The notes under the pieces: generated by a model
Told to the model about the DNA's origin: nothing
The model's database searches: none
What the model saw: only the letters and a program-made list of their open reading frames with translations
Source: Formicarius rufipectus
Taxonomy: Eukaryota; Chordata; Aves; Passeriformes; Formicariidae
Reading direction: 5' to 3'
DNA: 64,000 bases
Assembly (NCBI GenBank): GCA_013399695.1
Contig: VXAU01002243.1
Span: 1 to 64,000, forward strand
Shown: piece after piece, positions 1 through 12,600 of the stretch
Position numbering within the stretch: position 1 is the stretch's first letter
How the letters are laid out: every line of letters begins with the position of its first letter
Position numbers and translations under genes: made by a program

Positions 1-3000
1 GGGTGGAAAAAAGAAAGTATAAATATTCCCTTATAGGGAAGTCTTCTAAATAGCACTCTGAATGCCACATCATACAACTGTTCATGGTTTCAGTTATAGC
101 TACAGGTGCTGCTTCTGATCTTTAATGTGTATCTGGTAATGCATGTCTGGAAATTGTAGAAGAATTGTGAATTAAAAAAAAAAAATCACAAAAACACCAA
201 AGCAAGCCTTCAACGTGATACGTATGGTTGTAAAATGACACTTACTAACTTACAGACAGAAAGGAGCTGGATCCATTTGTGCCTGCCATGTACAAAGTCA
301 ACTTCTCACAGCTGCCAGACAACTTTTCCATGAAAATAAGCTATTGCGTTTTGCCTGCACACAGGATTCCAGTAATGTGTCTTGTGCTTGAGATACAGTA
401 GGGCTAACTCATATTACAACTTCAATCCAAAGTTTGGAAGATGATCCAGTTCACTGCAGGAGCTGGCAGGAGCACAACACTGAGGCAGCTCTACTCAGCT
501 GTGCATGAAATCCATGTACAGCCCATTTGTCAGACGTTCATTTGGCCTACTCCAAAATCACTGTGGTTCACACTTGAGCTCACAGCTGAGAGTTTGTTTT
601 TAGGCAAATGACTTTAACAGAAAATATGACACAGATGTGTTTTTGAAGGAATTAGTGTGCAAGCAACCGGACTCGCCTATCCCCCATCGGCCTTTTTAGC
701 CACCAGCATTTGTAGCAAGCATGAGTAGAGCCCTTCCCAAATCTTCATTCCACAGAGTCTAGCCATTAAAATTAAGTGTGAAAGTGCTGACAATACCATG
801 GTAGAGAGTTCAGTCCATTTTCAAAGCTGACTCAGGCTTTGGAAGCCCAGATCCATAACACTTCTGTATGTCTTGACTCACAGGGCAGCATTTGCATCTT
901 CAAACTTGTGACAAAACATGGAAATCCTCTGGAGACCAGACTCCAGGTGCACAGGCAAATTACAAACCCCTGGTCACGGAGCCTGCCTAGGAGGATTGTG
1001 CACTCTCCAGTTCCTTCCCTCCCTCCCAGTTGTTCCGTTCAGCTGTTTGCCTGGCTGCTATCTCAAAAAAACTGTTGCCTCATTAGAGAAGGGGGGAGGG
1101 ACATTTGTTTTTTAAGGGACTGGTTTAACTTCCCCCCTCACCCCAAAGTGGATCATTTCCCAGGCTCTGTTTAGAGTACAACTACAGGAGCAATTCAGTG
1201 AGCACAACTGAAGGTGCCCTGCGCTCCTGTGAGCCCGGGAATGTTTCTGTTCTGCTCCAGTGAGCAGAAGACAGGAATTTCTTAAGTCAGCTGTGTCCTG
1301 CAGGATTCCTCACCTTAAGGGGGTCCAAACTGGCTGTGATGGAGCCCCAGACTGGCTCTCTGAAGAGCCTGACTGCTGCAGTTTCCCCATGAACTGATCA
1401 TGTCTCTGGGACTGAGCCTTCCAGTCAGTACAGCAGGGAAGGTGAGATGAAAAGCAGTTCCTCTGTGAGCACACCACTTCTTTCTAAGCTAACAATTCCA
1501 GAATGGGTTTCGACCATCTGCTCAGACTTTGTGGAGAAAAAAAAAAAAANAAAAAAAAAAAAAAGAAAAAAAAAAATCCTGAAGTTTCTGGACAGTTTTA
1601 GCACTCTAGCATCCTTTCCAATACAATGAAAAATGTAAAAGAAAAGTAAGTGCTATCAAAGCACAACAAGAAAATAGAGATATTTAAAATTTTGACCTGC
1701 CTAGTAAGGATTTACGGAAAAGAAGTTCTGTGGAAAACTGGGAGAAAGCATAAGCATTCTACAATGTCATCTTTTTCATAGAAGCTACTCTTTAAGAGCT
1801 TCAAAGTCCACCATTTCTGATACTGAGCCCAATTCAGAGAGGATTTAACAAAGACTGTACCGCAGGCACTTTGACTATGCTTGATCCGAAGAGAGCTTTG
1901 TGATCAGTCACACAGTTAGGAAATTGAGCAAGGAGAGGTCAGATACCAATTCCATGTCTGAATTAATGGCCAAAGGTTCACCACTAGAGAAGATCAGAAT
2001 AAACTCAAGCTGCCAGATGGCTGATTCATTCTTCAAGGCAGGAGATTCATGCTCATGCTGCTTCCTTTTCTTTAAGGACAACAAAATAGGAACCCCCTCT
2101 GCAGTTCCGTTTCCTCTTTTCTACTATTAAAAAAAAAAAAAAAAAAAAAATTAAAAAAAAAAAGGCAAAAACACCAATAATCCCTTACTTTTTGNTGGTT
2201 TTTTTGATTGCTTGTGATAATTGGAAAAGAAACCAGAATTTGTCTACTGGATTCCTTCCAAGGTGCGATGGTATCTTTGATGGCCTGTATCGAATAAGCC
2301 ACAGCCATATTTTTATCTGTTGAGTTGGGTACAGAGGGAAAAAGCAGTCTTTCCAGTCAGTTTTTTTTTCTCAGTTTTTTGAAACTGGCTTAGTCACTCT
2401 AGGGAAATCTGTTCTAAATCCTTTTGAAGATGAGCTATTACATAAGAAACAAAAATAAAAACCAAAAAATGGGTTACTTTCCCATTAATTTGAAGGAGAG
2501 AGATTGCAGATCGGTAGCTCCTTAGGCCTTTCCCTGTTCTGTGAATAATTTCTTCCTTTTACCATTTACGTAAGTCTCCCTCGTGTGCCCCTATTTTTCT
2601 CCAGGTCTTTCCAGAACACTTAAATCACATCTGAATTTTCTTTGATTCTCAGACCTGTAAAGGAGCACAGATTCACAGTTTGTCCTGTACTACTAAAAAG
2701 AAGTTTTAACTCCCCTTATCAGCTTTAGAAATGAACAGAACCCTAGAATGCTGCAGATGCCTTTCTGCTAATTGCATTAGTAGTGGCTTTATTCAGTCCT
2801 CTGTGTCACTCATTACCCAAAGCCCTGTGCCCATTCCTGTTTGGGTGAGGTGTTCTTGCTATGTCTCATTCTTAGAGATAAAAATCCCTTAGTCATGTTT
2901 TAAAGTTCCATCACCAAACTGTGTAAAGGCCACACCAGTTTTGGGTGGGAAGTAATGAACAGCCCTTCTTCTCTTCAGTCAGGAGGAGTTGCTTTCACTT

Positions 3001-6000
3001 GAGATCCTCGCCCTGTGTACAGGGACAAGAGTTACCATTCAGGCCACCTCTCTTGGATCCAGGACACAACTTGCTCCAGTTTGCAGATGTAGGGAAGTTT
3101 CTAAAGACACAGGCAAGACGTACTGGTGTCCTGTAGCTGAAGCCCAGGCAGAGGGATCATGAGTCAAGGATCATTTCATGAGTCAGGCACTACGACAGCA
3201 TCAGTGACAAAGTCTGAGGAGGACGCACAGGAACCAGAGAAACATGTTTCAAACTGGGTAAGCTGGGTAGGTGGCAGGGCATGGTTAAAGGCAGCAGAGA
3301 ACAGCCTGTGCAACAGAAAAAGGGCTGGGGTGAGAAGCTGCCAAGAACTGAAATAAGGTTAAGCAGGCCAAACAGCAACAACTAGCACTGAACAGGGGAA
3401 GCAGCTTTAACTGAGCAACAGCTAAAAACCAGTGAAACTACATCATACTCGGGATGTGTAGGGTGCCTCATCCATCAGGAACTGAAAGCAGTTCTCAGCT
3501 GTTGGATTTCTAGGGCTTCAGCCCTCCTGAGAATTTGACATGGAGCCAGGGGTTGCAAGGAAGGAGGCTGGCTTGTGCCTAGGTGAAGCTGAAGTGGAAC
3601 TAAGAAACATTGTTATGCAGCTCAACCTCTGCCCAAGATCACAGAGCAAAACAATTATAAACAAAGTCAAATACATTTATGTTTAAGCTTTGAAGAAAAT
3701 CCTCCATCAAATGCATAGGACAGCTCTCCTCTGTGTGTGAAGGCAAACATGAGGTTTGTACAATCACAGTGGATGGTGTATCTTACTCTTTTCCCCACAA
3801 ACTACTGAGGCTTAGAGGGTTAAAGGAGAAGTATAGGCAATGGGGGTTGTTACTGACAAATAAGGTCAAGGAGCAGATTACTCTTTCAGATAATAAACTA
3901 GTATGGCTGACATACCACATTCCCAAGGTCCTATATCTATGTCACAGAGTTTCCTTTGGTTTAGATTTCACCATCAACCAACTTCAAGGTTCCTTTCAGA
4001 CTGTTTCCTGTAAGTCCTCCATACTGCCAGTTGTGTCTGGGGCTCAAGGCCATTTCTGCTCCCTCAGCTCTGACTCAGTGCGATGTGGAAGCATAGCAAA
4101 GTGTGATCTTCTCATTAGTTGTTATTAAGAGTTTTTTTAAGTGGCAAAATGCATAGCAAGTAGCAAGGAATGCAACAATTTATCACATCTTGGTGAGTTG
4201 CACAGATGTTCAAAACCGTTAAGATAAAAATACTTCTTTTAGTCTGTAACTTCCTTTAGAGTGCCAGCAGCTGTGACCAAAGTGTTTCCACCTCTGTGGC
4301 AAAGGGCACACCTGGGATGTTCACCATAAATGCTGAGGACAGTGATTCCCAAGCCCACTTCCCCAGGGTGTACCCATATCTCTATTCCCTGTACCTCTGG
4401 TTCCAGCTGTGAGCCCAGCAGAGCTGACGCTTCCAACTTGGAACACAGGTCTTCCTAAAAGAAACTTGGAATTGGCAATTAAGCCTTTACACAACTGTTA
4501 TCAAGGTTATAAAAGTGCTAAATTGTGAGGCAGAGAGAGGAGTTAATTTGTTAGTTTTGGTACATCTATTTTGCAAAACACCCATATGAAGCCACAGGAT
4601 TTTTTCTGGTGGCTTTTACCCTTACTGACAGAGCTCCTATCCTGACTGTAATCACATCCCATGAGTTGGTTGTGCAGGACAGGGAGGCAAAGTCAATCCT
4701 GGACTCAGAACCCTGTCTCTGTTACACAAGAGTTAAAAGGAAGAGATGACACCCACTTTTGAAAAGCTTGTACATAGATTAACTATTTGGATTAAGTGAT
4801 GACTCTCATCGTATGCTGCAAAATTAAGTTACAAAGGAGAAACTGTGTCAAGAGTTTTACAGCAAGATCTAACTTTAATAGATCAAAAAGACATAACAAA
4901 TAAATTTAAATGCTCTCTTGCTAATCTCTGAAGGTTAGATTAATTGCCTCTCCAAAATTTGCAGATGACCCATATGCATTTATACTAACCTGGCTTTTCA
5001 GCAATTACTGTAATTCTTCTGGATGTTTTCATAGTGGGACTCTGCATTTTTTTGATAGTAAGCATCATTTTTGAATCTGAGAGCAAAACTTAAGTATCTC
5101 TCAATACATTTTCAGTAACTCCTACTTATCAAGCAATTTATCCCAGCCAACATCAATAGCTATCCAAATTAATAAGTATCTGAAAGTAACCAAGTAGTTT
5201 TCATCTGCCTTGAAATATGATATACTCACAATACAATTAATCTCACTTTGCCCCAGATTTTCCTTCGGGTTTGTTTATCCAAGCCACTTATAACTGAATA
5301 TGTACTGTCTTCTTTCCTGTCCTAGGGAAAATAAAGTTTTTTGATAAGTTAGTCACAGAGCCACATTCTCCGAGTTAACACTTGTAGTTTTACTGTAATG
5401 TCAATGTCAGTATCACTTAATAGGAATTCCTGGTTAAGAAAGATTAAAGATAAAATCTGAATTTCAGCAGGTTGTTTATTACCACAGGTCATTTGGCTCC
5501 TCACAGAAAGCCACACTGTAATTATAGTACACTAATTGCTGTACAGCAGCATCAGCAGATCTCTCAAAGAGACTCAGTGGCATTCACAAAGACAGGAAGG
5601 GACTTCCAACAACCTGAGTCAGTGCAAAGCCATTTCAGGGGAGCAGGGGAGGAAATATTTTCTTTATCAAGTTTTCAAGCTACTCAGTAAAACACATGAA
5701 AACCACACAAAAAACGTTAAGAGGGAGGGCATTCACTCATACTTCAGTTCCATGCGGAATTAAGGTGATGTTGCTAGACCAGCTTTCCCTATGGAAAGAG
5801 GACCTGCACCCTTTAGGAGCCAGGGTCAGGAGCTGAGGCCAATCCAGCTGGTCTGCACAAGGCTGGCACAGAAAAGCCTCAGGGGCAGCAGCGGAGGTGC
5901 TTCTCTTTGCCCACTCTTTGGCATCTGGCCTTGCTGACAGGAGCCAGTGGTGCACAAAGCGGAGGGTAACAAAGAACACCATGTCACAACTCGGTGCTCA

Positions 6001-8289
6001 CACACTCACGGCTGCAGATAAACACTGCCAAAGCCAGAAGGACCTCCAGCTCCTCCTCTGCACTGCCAAGAGCCGACCTTCCCCTCAAGCAGCCCCTACA
6101 CATCCTATGTGTGAATTGCACACCTTGAGAGGTAGAGCAGATCCTCTTCCAGGCAGCTACTGAATCCTGTGGCAGCAAATGTCACAGCCCCATGAAAGGT
6201 TCCACTGCAGGGTACAACCCTCCAGCCTGCCATCTCATGTGAACACGGTAACCTAATGTCTGTGTTACCCTCCACCCACTTACAGCTCAACTCCAGCCAC
6301 CTGCTGTGTTTACATTTTTGTTCATTTCAATAAAAACAAACATAAAAGGTAATGCCTTAAGTTAAAAACAATGCTTTGAAAAATCGTCCTGTAGCTTCAG
6401 ACTGCACAAACAGCTAACAAAAATAACATTGGAGCACTGTGGTGGAAACTAACCAGGCAACGCTAAAAGAAATGTTTAAAACACTCTAAATAAAGAACAA
6501 AACAAACTCACAAAACCACAACAAGAACAAAAACCAAACAAAAATCCAAAACCAAAACCCCAGCTGTAATAATCTAAAACTTTTATTTGTGCAATGAGCT
6601 TTTGATCAAGTCGCAAAACAAATAAAAAAAAGTCTAGACAGCCACTTATCTGTAGAGACACAAACCATCAGAGTAAGTCAGCCTTAGTGTTTCAGGCTTT
6701 ATGTTTCAAGGCAGTGAGGAAAAGCTACATGTGCAACAAAAACCTTGACTCTCCGGGTTTTCCTTGGTTGAAACTTCTGTTTCTAAATGAGGCGTGTACT
6801 GTCCGTGCTTTCCAAACAACGCACTTCCAGGAAGCGTTATTGAAAACCCTTCTAAATCTCCCACGTATCCAGAGCAGCAAATAGCTCTGCTGCTACAAAT
6901 AACATGGAAGGAAAATTTTACACAGAAGCCACTAGAAGAAAGTTACTGAATACTGATATTTTAATGTATTGCACAGATCCCAGGTAACTCTTTTATAAAA
7001 AAGTCAACTCCCAAGGCAGTTTTGTCCTGCTGCTAAACTGCTTTCCAAAGCCCTTGTGCTTCTACTCCATGGATTTGCGTCCTTCATTTCTGTCTCTTGA
7101 AACACTCAGCCCACTATCAGTGGCCATGGAATTTCTTCTCAGTTTCTTTAAGATACTGAAAATCAAAGTAATTAAAAATCTTCCTAATTCAAGCTGTCAG
7201 AATTTGATGACATAATTATTTTTTCCCATTTAGTCTGAATAGAACTCTTGATTGTATTTTTTTTTACACCCGAAACCTACAGAGCAGTTGTTATCCCACT
7301 AACAGGCTTTTAACCCTTTAATATCCCTGTGATTACAATTTGAATTGTTATATAGCTGTATCTTTTATAACATTAATGAAAAAGTTGCAGAAAGGGATAT
7401 GTTTATAAAAATATAGAAGCATACCTTTTAAAAGTTACCAAGCTTTAATGTGAAGTATTTATGCTCTGCTTCCATATTAGTTGGACATTGTGTTTGCTCT
7501 CCATTTCAGTTTAGAAGGTTCTATTTGTGACTGACTTCTCAGCTTTCCCCAGTCAGTTTCCATACTGTATTTACACCCCAAATCATCCCCTTACTAGGAC
7601 TTAGTTTTGCAACAGTTAAAGTAAAATTTGGTCAATCTCTTTCCAATACAGGACTTTGCTGAGCCTCCTGCCAAGTCCTGCCGCCTGTAAGTTGGATCCA
7701 GCTGATCCAACCAGACCCTCACATGACTCAGGTCAAGGTTAGGTAACCAACCATCTGCTTAAGCAAGTCAGCATAACTCGGTTGGCAACCTTAACTAAAA
7801 ACCTATTTCAGGCAAGATACACCAGCTAAAGGGCTGACAATGCCCTCCAAGTCCCAAGAAGAGTAGAGAAAACCCTCCCTGCAAATAAAAATGGGTGCTA
7901 GGAGCAAGTCTGTCAGAATTGCTAGTCCACAGATGTCCTGAAAAATCACCATATGCATGACTTACCTGAAACACTAAACTCTTCCAAAAGCACAAGGCTG
8001 CAAAATAAAACACCTGTGTTGAATTCTTTGTGAATTCCTAGTCATCATCTATTTGTAAGACAAAATTCTATCAGAAAAAAATCAGCAAAATTAATGTAGA
8101 GTTATGTAATTAACCCACTTTGATTTATACAAACAATAGATTTTATTTCCTCTCCAATTAAAATATATTTGTTATTCTTAGTAACACTTGTGACATTAAT
8201 AACAGTTTAGTTATAAAACAAAAAACAACAGAAAGCAGCCTTCTGTTATAAAGTGGGTTTTTTGCATATGAGAATCAAATACACTGATC
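1..8289. other. Sequence downstream of XIAP, no gene recognised
   Basis: Both strands are dense in stops. The longest ORF (131 codons at 3733-4128, plus) resembles no family I know and lacks splice or promoter context. The stretch holds A/T homopolymers (around 1537-1577 and 2129-2163), two single ambiguous bases (1550, 2195) and an A/C-rich low-complexity tract at about 6495-6560. It may include distal XIAP 3' UTR; in human the next gene on this side is STAG2, which is not seen here. Confidence 0.6.
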
Positions 8290-8308
8290 AAGGAACAACT
8301 GGTTGCAC

Positions 8309-8314
8309 TTTATT
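8309..8314 (-). promoter_or_regulatory. poly(A) signal AATAAA for XIAP
   Basis: The plus strand reads TTTATT, so the minus strand has AATAAA about 1.1 kb after the XIAP stop. A T/G-containing stretch follows at lower coordinates. It is the first canonical signal with suitable context, but usage is not proven. Confidence 0.5.
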
Positions 8315-9063
8315 TTACATATTCATTACATTACACAGCACATATTTTTAAAAAAATATAAAAGGTAGATATTAAATTTCTGTGTATTTGATTTAAAACT
8401 TCCATAATGAAAAACTATATTTTGTATATTCTATATTCTAAATCTTAGTGTGCAGAACTCAAAAATACATACACAGAACATATTAGTACTCCACAAAATA
8501 AGGAAGTCACATAATTACAAAGAGTGATCATAAAACAGCTGTACTTAAATACAAAGCTGTGATACTTTTTAAAATTGGAAATGGATGCTTAGTCCAGTAA
8601 GAAAAAGTTTGAGTATTTTAAAGTGACTCTCATTAGAATAGTCCTTAACTTGCCCACTCACCTCATGAAGGGCACAAGGTACATAAAATCTCCTTCATTT
8701 CTGTTGAGTTCTCAAAAATCAATGAAATGAATGTACCTTTTATATACAGTGGAATCTTTGTGGAAAAACAGTGGTTAAAATTTCAGCTTACTGAAGCCAG
8801 TTTATACATCTAAACCAGCAAAAACAAGCAGGGAGACATATATCAAAACAGACACACTTACAAAGTAGCAGAAGTAAATATAAGGTGAATGATTGCAGCA
8901 GCAGGTTTAAGTGTATTCTCTGAATTATGACACAACCAAAGTTGCCAAAATAATATTTTCAATCTTACATAACATTTAAAGGAAATTAAAATCTCAGCTA
9001 TAATATACATGTATACAATAATATTTTAAATTAACTTACTTACAAAATTTACACAGGGACAGA

Positions 9064-9107
9064 CTTTATACAACTGTATTTATACAGTTGTATACAGTTG
9101 TATAAAG
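9064..9107. repeat. Inverted repeat (15-bp perfect arms) in XIAP 3' UTR
   Basis: The left arm CTTTATACAACTGTA (9064-9078) is the exact reverse complement of the right arm TACAGTTGTATAAAG (9093-9107), with a 14-nt loop. A further partial copy of the ACAGTTGTA unit sits in the loop. It would form a stem-loop in the XIAP mRNA. Confidence 0.85.
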
Positions 9108-9412
9108 AGTCATACAGAGTTGTACCAAAGTGAAGGAATGATCACAAAGGTTTGCATCATTTAGGCTTTCCCAAATCAAGTCTATGAACTGAAGTTACAA
9201 AACATACATATTTACCTTTTAATATTGCTTTATACATATAAAAAATTAAGAAAAATTATTTGAAGTATTAAAACGTGTGGAGTTTGACAGGAGAAAAATC
9301 AAAATACTGTCATATGATTACATCCTGGAATTAACTGCATTTTTAGCATTACATTACACATATTTAAAGCAATAGAGCAGGAAACATTTGCATCCTAGTG
9401 CCGGGTATTTCA

Positions 9413-9606
9413 CTAGTACATAAAAATTTCCTGTCTCTTCATAATATCTGTACGACACAGAGGGCATTCACTAAGTACTTGAGCACATTCCTTACAGGCA
9501 ACTAAGTGACCACAGGGAATGAAGACAACTGACACATCTTTAGCCATACAGATTTTACAAAGCTTTTCTTCCTGCAAGCGTCTTAACTTCTCTTCAGTAC
9601 TGAGGT
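9413..9606 (-). CDS. XIAP: XIAP coding exon 7 (RING domain, stop)
   Basis: Acceptor CTCAG precedes 9606. The exon encodes LSTEEKLRRLQEEKLC... and the full C3HC4 RING, ending ...QEIFMY then TAG at 9415-9413. The RING recruits E2 enzymes and dimerises through the hydrophobic C-terminal tail; the tail phenylalanine (F494) is present. The final residue is Tyr, whereas human XIAP ends in Ser. Confidence 0.97.
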
Positions 9607-12600
9607 CTGAGGAAAACAAACACATAAAAAGAAGTTAACATACTTAGTACCATTGAATCTTTTTTTTTTTTTTTTCTTTACACACAAAGACAAGGTTTGC
9701 TTCATATGTTTAAAGGTCACACCCTTAAAAAGAACCAAAAAATTACAAGAGAGGGAACCCAGCTGCAGCATGGAATCTCCTTTTTATTTCCCCCCCCTTT
9801 CTCCTCGGATTACATCTCCCAGGCCAATACAAGCAGAGAGTACAGCACTGTTAAGAGCTTGAAATACTTACAGAATTTAGGATATGCATATTTCAATCAG
9901 GAGCCATTCTTTTCACAAACCTCCCACTGACTATAGTCCAAAAACTTCAACAAAGTGAACGAAGGGTTCACTGGTACTAGTTAAGAAGTTTGGATTTTTT
10001 TAAATTTTTTTTTTTAGTTTCCTCAATGAAAAGACTGAGGATGTGATTTCTTTCCCTGCCTCCATTTTCAAAATGCCCACACTTCAAACAGCTTACAAAT
10101 CTGTCATACAGGAAGAATCAATTTTGCATTGTATATGAGCTCTTTATTATTACAGTATGCCCCACTTGAAAAGGCAAAATTCAGACACCTTCCTGTGCCA
10201 CTTGGGGAAAACTCTGCACAGCCAACCACCAAAATAATGTCCTGCTCCATTTCAAGTTCTTTTTCCCCATAATGTCCATTAAAATCTTATTAAAAGGAGT
10301 AGGCTGGTAAGATCTCTGCCTAACATGGCACCCATATGCTTGTCTAAAATCATAATTCTCCTGAATCAGAACTCCTGGGTTTGGTCTATTTGCAGAGTGC
10401 ACCGTAAGGGTTGAACATGACCTGCACGTCCCAGCAAAGCTGGAACACAAATACCTGAAAAGAAACACCATTTACAAGTACAGTTCTTCTTACTGGCAAG
10501 GAAAGAAAATGCTTCTACCTCAAGCAGAATTTTATCCTGAAAAATAATCCCCTACTAAGACTGTCATAGAGCACACTGAATATGACAGTGTATCACTGTG
10601 TCTATTTTGCCACCAGATACCCCACATCTAGAGTTATTCTTGCCTTTTATTTTTATATGTAATTGTCACAACAATTTTGGCTTTTTTCTTGGCATGTATA
10701 ACCTTTCCCAGCAGCACACTAGACTTTCAGTATTACACACTTTTGAGGTACTAAAACTACTTTATAGATTATAAATGCTGCTACACTCAAATATTTTAAC
10801 ACCCTCTTTGTTCAGGTTTTTTTCTTTTTTTTAATGTTCAAAAACAAATCTCTTAAGTTGCAATACTGTAACCACCTTAGGGAAGGCTGGGAGCAGAGGG
10901 TAGGATAAAGAGTTAACAATAAAAAGTATTTCACAGACTAAAGAGCTGATACAAAAGTACACACAGAGGTTTTGTAATTGAATTAGCTCATCTTGCTCAA
11001 CTGGGATTTCATTTGGTTCTTCTTCCCTTGTATTTTCTTTCTGAGCACTTAAGTGTGCTACCAGATCCTCAACAGATGTGTGACTTTCTCCAGTCATCTG
11101 CAATCTCTTTTCCATGGTGTTCCTAATCTCAGACAAACTGAAACCCATGGCTATGGCACTTTGTACCAAAGGATTCTGTAAGAGATCATCTAAAACAAGA
11201 AATTAAAAACAAAAAAGCAATTTAACAAGAATGAATCTAATTATTGGACAGTGTTCACTACAGTACTCTAAGACACCTTTGCAAATACGTAGCCAAAGGA
11301 ACCATATTTCCAATTTGAGAATTTTGCTACTTGTAAAAACTACATTTCAAAACACTCAAAACTCCCAGTTTCAGTTTACTTCTACCCTGGCTTTCCCAGT
11401 GTCCCTTCATCTATTTATAATATAGAAATCCTCCTAGATTTGCTGTTTGAATCGACTATTTAAATAAAGTATCTAATAAATAGTATCACAAATTCTGTAA
11501 CAATGATAACTGAAATTCATCCAAAATTACAAGGCACAATGAAAAAGTAAGTATCTGGTGACATTTATTTTAATTCAATTCAGTGAAGAAAAGAAATCAC
11601 ACATATCTTGAGAGAAACCAGCAAGTATTAAAACCAAAACACAGCACCATCAGCAGGCAAGCAGGTCTAACCCTGGTAAGACAAGCACTACTTTGGGAAA
11701 CCTTTTTAGAGACCTTCCCTTTCCTTTTACTTATCAAGACTGTTTAAAAAGCAACATTTTTAACCTAACTTTCACTCTCATAAATGAGCATTGTGAGAGA
11801 TTTCTAGAACAGATCTTGGGTAACCACTCTTTATTAGCAACAGCTCTCATTACCTGTGAGGAAGCTGCTTGACTGCACTCCCATTACCCTTTTAACTGTC
11901 TTGTCTTTTTATTGCTTGGTATTTGTGAAAAGCATTGCAGGAATGTGTAATACTGGAACACATAAACTACTTGAGCCTTTCAGCTTTCTGGTCCTTGCCA
12001 AGTCTTCCTGCCCCATGAAAAAGGATTCCTTCAGTTAAATATTCTTTAACATCCATTCCACAGCACTGCTCATTCAGTCCTTAATGCACACTCACTAGCT
12101 ATAAGACTGTATCCTATACATTCTTCCTCCATGGTTCAGCAATCTGTTTTACAGTATTTACCAACCCATGATTATATTTACCCTGAGGGAAATAAAATTC
12201 ATTCTGCAGTTCTTTAGAAGCAATGACGCAATGGAAGAGTATCATCCAATAATTTGCCTGTCATGCTGTGTTTAAAAATGCAGTAGGGTTATTTTTAAAC
12301 ATAACCGTTTCCTTCACTATACATTCAAATATAGATACTTCAAAATAGGGGGAGTTGTTTGTTTTGAACAGATACCTTTAGGAAGCATTGTCCCTTCAGC
12401 AGCTTCTGTCTAAGAGAGAAACACAAAAAACCCGAAATTACAATTCTGGAGCTGTAGAAGGAAACCTATACAGCTACAAAACAGAAAACAGCTATTTGAT
12501 GTCAGATATCTATTAAATCTTCTCTGAAGAACTGCAAAATTATCAGTATTTTGTTACCTCTTTTATATGGTTTGAATTTTTAATTTTAACCCATCTTTGC

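Larger units (their letters stand above)
8290..9412 (-). other. XIAP: XIAP 3' UTR (proximal form)
   Basis: Minus-strand sequence from the stop codon to just past the AATAAA at 8314-8309. It is AT-rich with no ORF of note and contains a 15-bp-arm hairpin at 9064-9107. Mammalian XIAP has a several-kb 3' UTR, so a longer isoform reading into 1-8290 is possible; another minus-strand AATAAA lies near 6580. Confidence 0.6.

Noticed and set aside
1550..1550. Single ambiguous bases at 1550, 2195 and 46710
   Set aside because: They sit in or near homopolymer runs and are base-calling or polishing uncertainty, not biology.
3733..4128. 131-codon ORF on the plus strand downstream of XIAP
   Set aside because: No recognisable motif or homologue, and neighbouring sequence shows no exon structure. 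Such lengths arise by chance in a window this size.
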